Assembly (NCBI RefSeq): GCF_004514475.2
Contig: NZ_MYFO02000005.1
Coordinates: 186,001-250,000, forward strand
From: Paenibacillus athensensis
GTDB lineage: Bacteria > Bacillota > Bacilli > Paenibacillales > NBRC-103111
Reading direction: 5' to 3'
DNA: 64,000 nucleotides
Shown here: in pieces, positions 27,501 to 34,879 of the stretch
Position numbering within the stretch: the stretch's first letter is position 1
Layout of the letters: each line of letters starts with the position of its first letter
Notes under the pieces: generated by a model
Databases searched by the model: none
What the model was told of the DNA's origin: nothing
The model's input: the letters and a program-made list of their open reading frames with translations, nothing else
Position numbers and translations under genes: made by a program

Positions 27501-30500
27501 TTATGAACCGTCAAATTGTCGAAGTTGATGCCGCCTGTGTCTGCACCCGTCATTTCGAGGGAGACGGAGTTATAGCCTGCGCGCAGTGGCAGGGAGACAT
27601 CGGCATTCGCCCATGTGCCGCTGCTGGTTGCTGCCAGCGAAAGCTGTTGCACCGGCAACCCGTTGACGAACACGGAAATCGTTTTGGTGGCGCCGGTCGG
27701 ATTCGCATAATGCACCGTTGCTGCATACGTGCCGGCATCTTGCGATGTAACGGCCAATACGGCGCGTGCGCCTGTGCTTGCAAAGTGGTTCAGATAGCCG
27801 CTGCCAGTGGCGCCGATAGCTGCTGGAGCAATCTGTACGCCGCCGCCGATGAAGGCTTGCTCGGCTTCGTAGACAGCATCTGCCGGCTGCGCTTCAAATG
27901 TCCAGAGCGAATCCTCAAGCTGGCTTGTAATAACGCCTTGCTTGGCTGCGCCGTAGACATAAGCTTGCGAATTGGCGGCATTTTTGATTCTTTCATAACC
28001 GAGGTAATCTTCGACTACCCATTGGTTGTTAGCAGATGTCGCTTTTGCTTCGAGAGCTGTGGAAAGGCCGTCAGCGCTTCCGTCAGTGCTCAGCAGTTGG
28101 CCGTTGAGTCGGTTTTTCAACAGCTTGCGGCCGTTGAAATCCTGCAGCAGCCATTGGGAAGCCAGCTCGCTTGGCGCCGCACTGCCCGATTTCACCGTTG
28201 TGCCGTCGGCCAGCAAATATTCGCCGGACACTTTGTTTTTGATCCGAATATAGTTGGTATCGTCGAAAGCTGGCGTGCTTGTTTTCAGGTTGCGGTCCGG
28301 TTCGGCCGGCAGTGTTGTCGTGTAATTGCCTGTAACCGGTTCAAGCACCCATTGCATCGTATTTTGGCTATCCGGATACAAACCGCGTTCCGCATAACCT
28401 AAAGAATTTTGAACATTGAGATACTCGTCTTTGTAGCCTTCTTTATTACTGCGAATAAAGAATGTTGTGCCGCTTGGCGTAGCATCTACGGTCCATTCGG
28501 AAGCTGCTGCGTCATTCGACAACGGCGCGCTCTCCACGTATTGATAATTGACATCCAATTTCACATAATGTCCGCTTGCTACGTTTTTAATTTGTTTGGC
28601 TCCGTTGCTGTCTTGAATCACCCATTGCGAGTACCCGTCGGTTTGAGCCGGAGTACCGTACATGACGACTCCGTTGCGAGCCTCATAGAGATATTGACCA
28701 TTCGCCGGATTTTTAATCCGTACGTTACCTGTTGGAAGTTCTACCGGCAGATCAGGAGCTGTCGTAAATTTAAACTCCATTGCGTCCTTATCTTCCACAG
28801 GAATATTTTTGTTGCTTTGCGCATAGTCGATGCTGTCTTTTACGTTAATATAATGCTCTCCGGTCCACGCACTTTTAATCGTTTTGTATCCGGAATCCGG
28901 TCCATCCTCAACGGTCCACTTCGGACTGGCCCAAGTTGAGTAGATTTCCATGCTCGGCAGTGCAACAGGAAGGTTTGCAGCTGGATCGATTCCTTCCATG
29001 GCGATATAGTGTCCCGTAGAACGGTTATGGAGGTAGGCCCAGCCCCCTTGATCCTCAACAGCCCAGTGAGCGATCGGGTCCAAAGAATCGATATCGCCGT
29101 ATTTTACTTTGCCATCTTCTTCATAGAAATATTTGCCGTTCAACTTGCTCTGAATCAAGTAGAAAGCGGCGCCGTCAACGACCGGCTGGAATCTCCAGCG
29201 CGGGCTGCCCCATCCTCTGTTGATCTCGTTGTACTCGGCATATTTGTTCAAATTCTGCAGGTTGATGTATTTTTGATGGTTTTCGTCGCTGTTGCTGTCA
29301 TTCACGCTGTGAATGAGCTTGGAGCCGCCATCAAGCGATTCAATTACCCACACAGCATCTGTCCAGCTGTTATCTACATCGCTGACTTTCAGATGCCCGT
29401 TGGACATGTCGTGCATGTTGATGTAATGACCTGTAGCACGGTTCTTGATCCGCTTGCGGCCATTGAATTTCTCAACCAGCCACTGGCCATGCTGATCATT
29501 GGCCTTTACGTTACCGTACTTCAGCTCGCCATTCTCGTCTTCATACAAGAACAAAGACTGCCATTCGCTTTGAATACGCACGTATTGATCTACGCCGGCT
29601 ACAAAGCTTGGATCTTCAAACACCCATTGCGCCGGATTCGAATCGGGATTAATGACCATCGATTGAGCGAACTGCAGCTCATCTTGAACGTTCAGATATT
29701 CATTTGAATATACAGCGCTTTGCACCGTCACATAGTCATCATAAATGTTGGAAGCTTTCACGGCCCAACGGTCGTTTCCACCGCTGCTTTGATTGCCGGC
29801 TAGCGCAGCTACCGCGGAAGCCGACAGGTGATCGCCGGCAGATGTCATATAATTGCCGGTCCCCAGGTTTCTGAACCGCTTCTTACCGTCAAAATCCTCG
29901 ACGATCCACTTGTATACTGCACTAGATACCGTATTATTCAAGGAAGTGTATTTAACAATGCCTTGATCTTCATACAGGTACTTATCACTTACATTCTCAG
30001 TCGTGTAGTTGGCAATGCGCACAGCAGGCACATCGGCCGCCAGCTCGATTTTCCACTGGCTGTTCGCGTTCGTGTTGGTTCCAGGCCAGTTGTTCGAACG
30101 GGCAAAAATGTCCGTTTCAAATTGCGTATTTAACCAATTGCCTGAATCCAAAACACTGGTAATCGTTACCCAGCCATCACTGGTGCCGGGAGCAATCGTC
30201 CATTGGTTGGCTGTAGTATTGGCCATAGGCTGCGTCTCGATCGCCGCCCATGCACGATCAACGTCGTGGGAGATATATCGGCCCGATGCACGGTTCTTCA
30301 AGCGAACCTTTTGAGTGCCGTTGCCTTGGTCCGTTACGACCTCCATGTACCACTGTGCAGTCGGGTCGTTTGCTGCTTTTTTCCCGAATGCCACTTTGAT
30401 TCTGTCGCCATCGTCTTTGTCCGGCAGCGCTTCGTACAAATATTGGTCGGTTCTGAATTTATTTTCGATAAGAACCAGAACGTCCTGCGTCACCGGCTCA

Positions 30501-31021
30501 AAACGCCATTGCGGGCTCTCAAAAGCAGGATTGATATCGCTGCTGACTTCTGCGAAGCCAAGCTGGTCTTCCTGGTGAATAAAGTTATTCAGCGAAGGCG
30601 TCGTGGCGCTTTTCATGGTCACGTAGCCCGCGCGAGTGGCGGTTTGAATCATCCACTGAACAGCCGTTGTACTTCCACCGCTAATATCTACGGCCGTCAG
30701 CATATCTTTTCTTTTGGTAATGTTTGCCATCGAGATGGCATGACCGGTCGCACGGTTTACAATTTGCTTGTTTCCGTTGCCGCCTGGTGCGTTTTTAATA
30801 TACCATTGCGCAGACTGGTCGTCTCGACTCGGGAATCCATATCGAACAACGCCTGATGAATCCTCGTACAAAAAATTGTTTTTCCATTTGTTCTGGATAC
30901 GCATCGGCTGGTTCTCATCTACACTGACGCCGCCACCGCCGTCCGCATACGCGATCAGCTGAAACGGAATCAGGAGCATAATGGTCATGCACAGAGCTAC
31001 CCATTTCCTGAAAAGCTTCAT
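24575..31021 (-). CDS. Giant S-layer-anchored GH87-like glucanase with seven beta-trefoil modules
   Basis: A 2148-residue secreted enzyme. A signal peptide (1-27, MKLFRKWVALC...IAYA) is followed by seven modules of about 130 residues (roughly 40-1030). Each has a RIxNKxxxxYLYE...G-x-VxYG start and QW/RW turns typical of ricin-type beta-trefoils. A CBM6/35-like domain (about 1035-1160, YEAEQA...INFDNLTVHN) and a second binding-like domain (YELEQANTNGTLIGP) come next. The catalytic right-handed beta-helix (about 1345-1720) starts VTDYGAVADDNNDDTQAF and has acidic motifs DLAIDGN, TMADGMNFS and YPGDDGLAMWS, as in GH87 alpha-1,3-glucanases. A PT linker, a beta-rich spacer and three SLH domains (1962-2148) follow. 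GH87 is my best call; mycodextranase or another helix glycosidase is possible. Confidence 0.85.
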   Translation of the reverse strand: MKLFRKWVALCMTIMLLIPFQLIAYADGGGGVSVDENQPMRIQNKWKNNFLYEDSSGVVRYGFPSRDDQSAQWYIKNAPGGNGNKQIVNRATGHAISMANITKRKDMLTAVDISGGSTTAVQWMIQTATRAGYVTMKSATTPSLNNFIHQEDQLGFAEVSSDINPAFESPQWRFEPVTQDVLVLIENKFRTDQYLYEALPDKDDGDRIKVAFGKKAANDPTAQWYMEVVTDQGNGTQKVRLKNRASGRYISHDVDRAWAAIETQPMANTTANQWTIAPGTSDGWVTITSVLDSGNWLNTQFETDIFARSNNWPGTNTNANSQWKIELAADVPAVRIANYTTENVSDKYLYEDQGIVKYTSLNNTVSSAVYKWIVEDFDGKKRFRNLGTGNYMTSAGDHLSASAVAALAGNQSSGGNDRWAVKASNIYDDYVTVQSAVYSNEYLNVQDELQFAQSMVINPDSNPAQWVFEDPSFVAGVDQYVRIQSEWQSLFLYEDENGELKYGNVKANDQHGQWLVEKFNGRKRIKNRATGHYINMHDMSNGHLKVSDVDNSWTDAVWVIESLDGGSKLIHSVNDSNSDENHQKYINLQNLNKYAEYNEINRGWGSPRWRFQPVVDGAAFYLIQSKLNGKYFYEEDGKVKYGDIDSLDPIAHWAVEDQGGWAYLHNRSTGHYIAMEGIDPAANLPVALPSMEIYSTWASPKWTVEDGPDSGYKTIKSAWTGEHYINVKDSIDYAQSNKNIPVEDKDAMEFKFTTAPDLPVELPTGNVRIKNPANGQYLYEARNGVVMYGTPAQTDGYSQWVIQDSNGAKQIKNVASGHYVKLDVNYQYVESAPLSNDAAASEWTVDATPSGTTFFIRSNKEGYKDEYLNVQNSLGYAERGLYPDSQNTMQWVLEPVTGNYTTTLPAEPDRNLKTSTPAFDDTNYIRIKNKVSGEYLLADGTTVKSGSAAPSELASQWLLQDFNGRKLLKNRLNGQLLSTDGSADGLSTALEAKATSANNQWVVEDYLGYERIKNAANSQAYVYGAAKQGVITSQLEDSLWTFEAQPADAVYEAEQAFIGGGVQIAPAAIGATGSGYLNHFASTGARAVLAVTSQDAGTYAATVHYANPTGATKTISVFVNGLPVQQLSLAATSSGTWANADVSLPLRAGYNSVSLEMTGADTGGINFDNLTVHNIVNKSYRGATATYTTYELEQANTNGTLIGPNRVYHEVANEASGRQAVKLDQTGQYVQFTTAKDANSLVLRYSIPDAPEGNGINATLGLYVNDVKVKDLELTSHYAWEYGNYPWSKDPAQGSAHRFFDEIHTMIGNVPAGATIKLQKDGGNTADYYIVDLVDLESAPTAAYTMPAGYLSVTDYGAVADDNNDDTQAFKDAVTAAKAQNKGVWFPAGSFELDNGGDVLVLDDVMIRGAGMWYTTLNKAKFYGLGNNIRVYDLAIDGNLNIRDDEAHTNGFEGAFGPGSTVQSVWIEHTKTGMWIARPAADSGFDSSKYTNEFYVGGLRIRNTMADGMNFSSNTKNSMVEQTNVRYPGDDGLAMWSRLNEGFESDFTYNNTFRFNTVQLPWLANNMILFGGKDNKMQDNVLVDTIGLGSGITVSTRFSPLSAFDGTTLVERNTLIRTGSRDAGLNINFGAIEVYADTKAIDSPIIIRNNIALDSTYAGIAVQGTMGVNQVKLENIVSDGSGLSGLEVSSGVSGKVDVNNVIIRNAKMADIANNAGANLKLNEVGRGFASTNFPKDSFPGNGGAGGGGAVETPAPSGTPAPTTKPAPTVVKVDKNIITNAAANKEQKIVINTNTTNGPAKVQLNLADLSSAVSSIPNAQVVIQHQNASYTLPVDLSKIIGGDTKNGVLSVTIDKVDSTQADEINSKASDRSLKMLDTPVSFEVSLESGDKSIEIKRFGSNFVTRTITIDGNVDSNTATAVVYDPATGEFRYVPAVFSSENGQTTVTINSTTNSIYAVAQSSKSFSDVSAHWAKKDIELLASKLVVNGKTDDQFAPEDHVTRAEFAALLVRSLGLTKDADASQMFTDVKAGDWFYDSVQAAAQYKLIEGFDDQSFKPQQTITREQMAVMIARALQLRSQLVASADSSATASFKDASAISSWSSAAFDQVIANGIMQGVDNDRLAPQDLATRAQSVVILSRMLQAMQLIN

Positions 31022-31128
31022 ACTTCTACCTCCGTCTTTTTAATAACTTTGCTTCGTGCCAGTGCTTGGCCGGGATGAAATCCAAAAGCCCCCTCTCCTT
31101 GAATAGAGAGATTTCACCCAATGAATAA

Positions 31129-31157
31129 AGTATATGAATGCGCTTTATCGCAGACAA
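31129..31157 (-). promoter_or_regulatory. Promoter of the giant surface-enzyme gene
   Basis: Minus strand: -35 TTGTCT (31152-31157), 17-base spacer, -10 TATACT (31129-31134), leaving a leader of about 100 bases. 31183-31314 contains nothing recognisable. Confidence 0.7.
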
Positions 31158-31182
31158 TGTGCGTTGTTAAGATAATCGTGTC
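31157..31182 (-). promoter_or_regulatory. 26-bp regulon element at the surface-enzyme promoter
   Basis: Minus strand: GACA-CG-AT-TAT-C-T-TAACA-ACG-C-A-CAT. The last T is the first base of the -35, exactly as at the binding-protein promoter. Confidence 0.65.
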
Positions 31183-31314
31183 CAATATTACAACCGCTCG
31201 TAAAATAGAACCGTATTCGCTGCAGCGAGGTTGAAATATGCTAAAACTATCCAAAAGAGCTTGTAAATTCTCGTAGTATTGGAAAAAACTTTTCGACCTT
31301 CGTGCCCCGGACAA

Positions 31315-31350
31315 CAAAAAAAGCTACACGGCCGCAACCGCATAGCTTTT
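31315..31350 (-). terminator. Terminator of the cysteine-cluster protein gene
   Basis: AAAAGCTA/TAGCTTTT stem with a GC-rich loop followed by seven T residues on the minus strand. Confidence 0.85.
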
Positions 31351-31354
31351 GCTT

Positions 31355-31720
31355 TTATTTAAAATCCTTCCATGTAAAATCTGTCGATAAAATCCCGACC
31401 GCCTGCTCGCGCGGCTGCCAGCTGGTTCCCGTCGCCGCATCGGGCTTCCGGTAACACACGAGATTGCGATGGAGGCCGAAGGCCCGGCAAACACCCGGCC
31501 GTACAGCATGGATACCGCATCGATCGTTCGTCTGGTCGTAAAAGATACACGTGCCGTAAAAGCGCGTTTGATTTTCCAGCTCCTGCCGGCTTTTGCCCGG
31601 CATCGCTCTTACTTTTTTCCTGATCGCCTTCAATTCCTGCTCCGTCACGGGCACAGGGCCGCAGCACATGCCCTTGCATCCGCTGCACGGCAATACGTCT
31701 TTGGCATCCGCAGACTTCAC
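31355..31720 (-). CDS. YkgJ-type cysteine-cluster protein
   Basis: A 121-residue protein of the YkgJ/CxxCxxCC family, thought to bind a metal or Fe-S/zinc cluster. The cysteine pattern is CSGCKGMCCG near the N-terminus, GTCIFYD and RCGIHAVRPGVCRAFG in the middle, and NLVCYR near the end. This is the standard eight-Cys layout. The GTG (VKSADAKD) is preferred because AGAGGTGA precedes it by five bases; an earlier GTG overlaps that site. Role in the cell is unknown. It is a single-gene unit. Confidence 0.85.
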   Translation of the reverse strand: MKSADAKDVLPCSGCKGMCCGPVPVTEQELKAIRKKVRAMPGKSRQELENQTRFYGTCIFYDQTNDRCGIHAVRPGVCRAFGLHRNLVCYRKPDAATGTSWQPREQAVGILSTDFTWKDFK

Positions 31721-31862
31721 GGCTTTCACCTCTCAAAACTGGTGTATACTTCCATCTAACATGTAATCTTATCAATCTTTATATCATTTATCAACCTGCT
31801 CGTACCGAGGGGAGAGCGGGCCGTTCTCTACTGAAAGAAGCTGCAGCAAGTCTCCTCTACAG

Positions 31863-31893
31863 CACAAAAAAAACTCCGGGCCGACAACCGGCT
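31863..31893 (-). terminator. Second terminator downstream of the tRNA-Leu unit
   Basis: GAGCCGG...CCGGAG-type stem followed by eight T residues on the minus strand, behind the closer terminator at 31914-31943. Confidence 0.7.
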
Positions 31894-31913
31894 CGAAGCT
31901 TTTCTCCGTAAAA

Positions 31914-31943
31914 AAACAAAAAACCTTATAACAGGATAAGGTT
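31914..31943 (-). terminator. Terminator of the Glu-Lys-Leu tRNA unit
   Basis: AACCTTAT/ATAAGGTT stem with a 6-base loop followed by TTTTTTG on the minus strand, just past tRNA-Leu. Confidence 0.85.
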
Positions 31944-31953
31944 AAAAAACGAA

Positions 31954-32035
31954 TGCGGTCGGAGGGATTTGAACCCTCACGCCTTGTGGGCGCCACCCCC
32001 TCAAGATGGTGTGTCTGCCGTTCCACCACGACCGC
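31954..32035 (-). tRNA. tRNA-Leu (anticodon GAG)
   Basis: An 82-base cloverleaf with a long variable arm. Acceptor stem GCGGTCG/CGACCGC, anticodon loop TTGAGGG and TpsiC loop GGTTCAAATCC are present. Discriminator is A; the 3' CCA is not encoded. It reads CUC/CUU codons. It is third in a Glu-Lys-Leu unit. Confidence 0.95.
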
Positions 32036-32051
32036 TTGTTGGGATTGAAAG

Positions 32052-32124
32052 TGAGCCATGTAGGACTCGAACCTACGACACCCTGATTAAAAGTCAGGTG
32101 CTCTACCGACTGAGCTAATGGCTC
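32052..32124 (-). tRNA. tRNA-Lys (anticodon TTT)
   Basis: A 73-base tRNA with acceptor GAGCCAT/ATGGCTC, D arm AGCTCAGTCGGTAGAGC, anticodon loop CTTTTAA and TpsiC GGTTCGAGTCC. Discriminator A, no encoded CCA. Confidence 0.96.
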
Positions 32125-32144
32125 TCAAAACTATCAAAAAAGAA

Positions 32145-32216
32145 TGACCCGTAGGGGATTCGAACCCCTGTTACCTCCGTGAAAGGGAGGTGTCTTAACC
32201 CCTTGACCAACGGGCC
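32145..32216 (-). tRNA. tRNA-Glu (anticodon TTC)
   Basis: A 72-base tRNA with acceptor GGCCCGT/ACGGGTC, anticodon loop CTTTCAC and TpsiC GGTTCGAATCC. Discriminator A, no encoded CCA. It is first of the three-tRNA unit. Confidence 0.96.
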
Positions 32217-32351
32217 TGAATCGATCGCCTTTTTGACGACAAAAGTTATTATAGCGGAATCGACCTGTAAAGACAAGCACAAATTATGGAATATTCCGGG
32301 CCGATTGTGCTATGCTGAAACAAATTGCCTACGAACGAGGTGCACCTGCTT

Positions 32352-33281
32352 ATGCTGCTTTATCATATGGAAAAAGAAACGATTCGCGAGGAAGCCCCCC
32401 GCCTGCCCGCCCCGAATGAGGTGGCGTGGATACGCCTGGAGAATGCTTCGCCGGAAGAAGTCCAGCGCGTGCTCGGCGGTTTGTTTCAGTGTCATCCGCT
32501 GTTGATCGAAGACGCCATCAAGCTGAACCAGCGCCCCAAGCTGGACAGCTATAAAAACAACGCGTTGCTGACATTTTTCGCTGTAACCAAGGAACTGAAG
32601 TCACGGGAAATTGCCATCGTCATTGGTCCCAACTACTGCATTACCGTTTCGCGGGAGCCGGTCGCGTTCCTCGACCAGCTCTACGAAGAGATGCTGCAGG
32701 TTGAAGGCCGCATGGAGCATGTCGGTGCGATTCTCCACGCCCTGCTGGACCGCTGTGTCGACGATTATTCGCAAATCATCAATGCCATCGAAGACCGCGT
32801 GGACAAAATGGAGCGGGCCGTCTACCGCAACCCGGCTGTGCGCATCGCCCAGGAAATCTTTCAAATGAAACGCACGATGCACAAGCTGCGCCGCGTCATT
32901 ATTGAAGAGAAATCGCTGGTCAGTCAGATCAGCCACCGCACGTTTCCCTACACCCGGCAGGATGACGATGTCTATTTTGCCGATATTTACGATCATATTT
33001 CGCGAGTCGTCGATTCGCTGGACATTTTTCGGGAGTCGCTGGCTGGCCTGCTGGAGCTGCAAATGAGCCTCAAATCGGACCGGATGAATGAAATCATGAA
33101 AACGCTGACCCTGGTAAGCACCATTTTTATGCCGTTGACGTTTATCGTTGGCGTATATGGCATGAACTTCAAGATCATTCCCGAGTTGAACTGGAATTAC
33201 GGCTACTTGTATGTATGGCTGCTGATGCTGATTATCGGCGTGCTGATGTGGATGTTTTTCAAAAAAAAGCGCTGGTTTTAG
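32352..33281 (+). CDS. corA: CorA-family magnesium/cobalt transporter
   Basis: A 309-residue channel. A long N-terminal cytoplasmic domain is followed by two C-terminal helices (STIFMPLTFIVGVYGMNF and YVWLLMLIIGVLMWMFF). The signature YGMN lies at the end of the first helix and a basic KKKRWF tail closes the protein. The pentameric pore passes Mg2+ (Co2+, Ni2+). I choose the ATG of MLLYHMEKE after GAGGTG; an upstream TTG overlaps that site. The gene stands opposite to and between two tRNA units, which is unusual but gives no functional link. Confidence 0.95.
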   Translation: MLLYHMEKETIREEAPRLPAPNEVAWIRLENASPEEVQRVLGGLFQCHPLLIEDAIKLNQRPKLDSYKNNALLTFFAVTKELKSREIAIVIGPNYCITVSREPVAFLDQLYEEMLQVEGRMEHVGAILHALLDRCVDDYSQIINAIEDRVDKMERAVYRNPAVRIAQEIFQMKRTMHKLRRVIIEEKSLVSQISHRTFPYTRQDDDVYFADIYDHISRVVDSLDIFRESLAGLLELQMSLKSDRMNEIMKTLTLVSTIFMPLTFIVGVYGMNFKIIPELNWNYGYLYVWLLMLIIGVLMWMFFKKKRWF

Positions 33282-33308
33282 CCCCCGCAACAAACGGAAG
33301 CAAGGAAA

Positions 33309-33335
33309 AAGCCTGCCGATATCATCGACAGGCTT
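33309..33335 (-). terminator. Terminator of the Asn-Ser tRNA unit
   Basis: AAGCCTG/CAGGCTT stem with a partly palindromic loop. On the minus strand it runs into TTTTTCC; on the plus strand it could also slow corA transcription. Confidence 0.8.
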
Positions 33336-33341
33336 GTCATA

Positions 33342-33429
33342 CGGAGAGAGAGGGATTCGAACCCTCGCACCACTTGCGCAGTCTAACCCCTTAGCAGAGG
33401 GTCCCCTTGAGCCACTTGGGTATCTCTCC
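33342..33429 (-). tRNA. tRNA-Ser (anticodon GCT)
   Basis: An 88-base tRNA with a long variable arm. Acceptor GGAGAGA/TCTCTCC, anticodon loop CTGCTAA and discriminator G (the serine identity element) are present. CCA not encoded. Confidence 0.95.
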
Positions 33430-33430
33430 A

Positions 33431-33506
33431 TGGCTCCCCGAACAGGACTCGAACCTGTGACAACTCGATTAACAGTCGAGTGCTCTACCAACTGAGCTAT
33501 CAGGGA
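33431..33506 (-). tRNA. tRNA-Asn (anticodon GTT), CCA encoded
   Basis: A 76-base gene with acceptor TCCCTGA/TCGGGGA, anticodon loop CTGTTAA, TpsiC GGTTCGAGTCC and discriminator G. It is the only one of the five tRNAs here whose 3' CCA is encoded. Confidence 0.96.
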
Positions 33507-33522
33507 ATGAACAATTTTTATT

Positions 33523-33999
33523 TTAGTACGAAGGCGGCTGCAAGTCAAGTGTATACGATTTCAATTTGCCCCTGCACTTCCCACAGGCATATTTGCGCAC
33601 GTCCAGCTTGCGCTTACGGTAATACTCCGTCTTGCAATCGACGCACTCCAACCGATAGCGGTAAGGCTGCGGCTTGGACGCCGTTGGCAGCGACAAGCAG
33701 AACCGGCTCCCGCCTACCTGCTGCAGCAGCGTTTTGAAATCCTGATCGCGATGCCTGTAACCCCGTTTGAGCAAGTGCAGATGGTAATGACACAGCTCGT
33801 GCTTGATGATTTTCTCCACTTCATCGCGGCCAAACGATTCCCACTGCACCCAACTGATTTCAATATCGTGCGATTTGGTAAAATATCGTCCACCCGTCGA
33901 CCTTAGCCTGCGGTTAAACCGCGCTTGGTGCACAAAGGGCCGGCCGAACGAGGTGAGCGAGATGTGCTCGACCCACTTCTGCAGCTCCAGATCGTCCAT
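33523..33999 (-). CDS. SprT-like zinc metalloprotease domain protein
   Basis: A 158-residue protein matching the SprT/YdcK family of bacilli. The N-terminal LQKWVEHISLTSFGRPFVHQARFNRRLRSTGGRYF is followed by the zinc site HELCHYHLHLLKRGYRHRDQDFK and a C-terminal zinc ribbon (LECVDCKTEYYRKRKLDVRKYACGKCRGKL). Eukaryotic relatives (SPRTN) cleave DNA-protein crosslinks; the bacterial role is not established. The ATG follows AAGGGGCGAAGG. In B. subtilis the homologue also lies near tRNA genes and the alr-ndoA-tex area. Confidence 0.9.
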   Translation of the reverse strand: MDDLELQKWVEHISLTSFGRPFVHQARFNRRLRSTGGRYFTKSHDIEISWVQWESFGRDEVEKIIKHELCHYHLHLLKRGYRHRDQDFKTLLQQVGGSRFCLSLPTASKPQPYRYRLECVDCKTEYYRKRKLDVRKYACGKCRGKLKSYTLDLQPPSY

Positions 34000-34116
34000 G
34001 AAGACCTTCGCCCCTTTTAGAAGTTCTCACTTGAATTTGTACCGTATGAACGGCTATACTGTCAAGTAGAAAACATACGCGAGCTGCACAATTCGCAAAG
34101 GGGACCGAAACTCATT

Positions 34117-34470
34117 ATGCCACAAATGCGCTACGCTATACTGAAGCTGGAAGATCAGCTTGAGTTTGTCGAAATGCCCTCATCTTATATGTACCAGTTA
34201 ACCGCCTTGAATCAACGGCTGCACAAGGAACTGGACAAGCTGACCGCCGACAATGTGCCGCGGCTGCCGCGCGTCATTGCCGAGTGTAATGATCTGGAGC
34301 TGATTGGCGCAGGCTTCGTCCTGACGCAAGGCTTGGATTACATCAATCGGCTGGAGCAAGCTTTTGCCGCCATCCAGGAAAAGGCTTATCCGCTCATTTC
34401 CCTGCTGACTGAAATTCGGGCGCTGCAAGCCCAGTTGGAGCAATGGTACGAGGAAGAATGGCCTGTCTAA
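34117..34470 (+). CDS. Hypothetical helical protein
   Basis: A 117-residue, largely helical acidic protein (MPQMRYAILKLEDQLEFVEMPSSYMYQLTALNQRLHKELDKL...). Leucine-rich heptads at both ends could form a coiled coil, with a short loop around the middle. No family recognised. The ATG lies 12 bases after AAAGGGGA. It is a single gene with its own terminator, upstream of cmpA. Confidence 0.75.
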   Translation: MPQMRYAILKLEDQLEFVEMPSSYMYQLTALNQRLHKELDKLTADNVPRLPRVIAECNDLELIGAGFVLTQGLDYINRLEQAFAAIQEKAYPLISLLTEIRALQAQLEQWYEEEWPV

Positions 34471-34474
34471 GCCA

Positions 34475-34503
34475 AAAATCCGCAGCGTAATCTGCGGGTT
34501 TTT
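34475..34503 (+). terminator. Terminator of the 117-residue protein gene
   Basis: CCGCAG/CTGCGG stem, 6-base loop, then GTTTTTG. Confidence 0.85.
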
Positions 34504-34586
34504 GTTGCGGTTCGAAGGGACCTGCACCTGAGCCCCCCTTATCGCCATACAATAAGGTACACAGGCAAAGGGAAGGAGATGGGCGC

Positions 34587-34751
34587 ATGCCGCAATGGCT
34601 TTGTAATCAACTGATGCGAGCCTTCCAGAATAAAAATCGCAGACAAATCCGCTTGCTGAACGACAGCTGGTTTTTTTACCGGACCCGCCGCTCGCAGGAG
34701 GATTGGGCGGATTCGGCAAAAAATGAAGAATCGAATCGGCACAAGCATTGA
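34587..34751 (+). CDS. cmpA: Cortex morphogenetic protein CmpA
   Basis: A 54-residue protein read directly from the bases: MPQWLCNQLMRAFQNKNRRQ..., then a core IRLLNDSWFFYR. In B. subtilis the 37-residue CmpA (MPxWLxxQMxxAFxxK...QIxLLNxCWxFYR pattern) is produced in the mother cell. It acts with the ClpXP adaptor route to remove SpoIVA from faulty spores, as a checkpoint coupling coat and cortex assembly. The conserved PxWL, AF, LLN and WxFYR positions are present, with a longer acidic/basic tail here. ATG follows AAGGAGATG. It is a good marker of a spore former. Confidence 0.85.
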   Translation: MPQWLCNQLMRAFQNKNRRQIRLLNDSWFFYRTRRSQEDWADSAKNEESNRHKH

Positions 34752-34802
34752 CATTCATCCATAATTGGTATATAAAGTAAATAGATGTTGATTCGGCGTG
34801 AA

Positions 34803-34847
34803 GCACACTCCGGGGCAGACTTGATTCTGCCGGGGGTGTGTTTTTTT
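34803..34847 (+). terminator. Strong terminator after cmpA
   Basis: Long stem CACACxCC...GGGGTGTG with an inner GGCAGA/TCTGCC, followed by seven T residues. Confidence 0.92.
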
Positions 34848-34879
34848 GCGCGCTTATCTATGGAAGGGAAGGGATCAAG

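Noticed and set aside
24587-28402. A 1271-codon open frame antisense to the giant surface enzyme
   Set aside because: Composition is Arg/Cys/Val-rich with no recognisable domain, while the other strand shows clear repeated modules and SLH domains.
32601-33548. A 315-codon minus-strand frame covering corA and the tRNA genes
   Set aside because: It runs through tRNA-Ser and tRNA-Asn and is antisense to corA; not coding.
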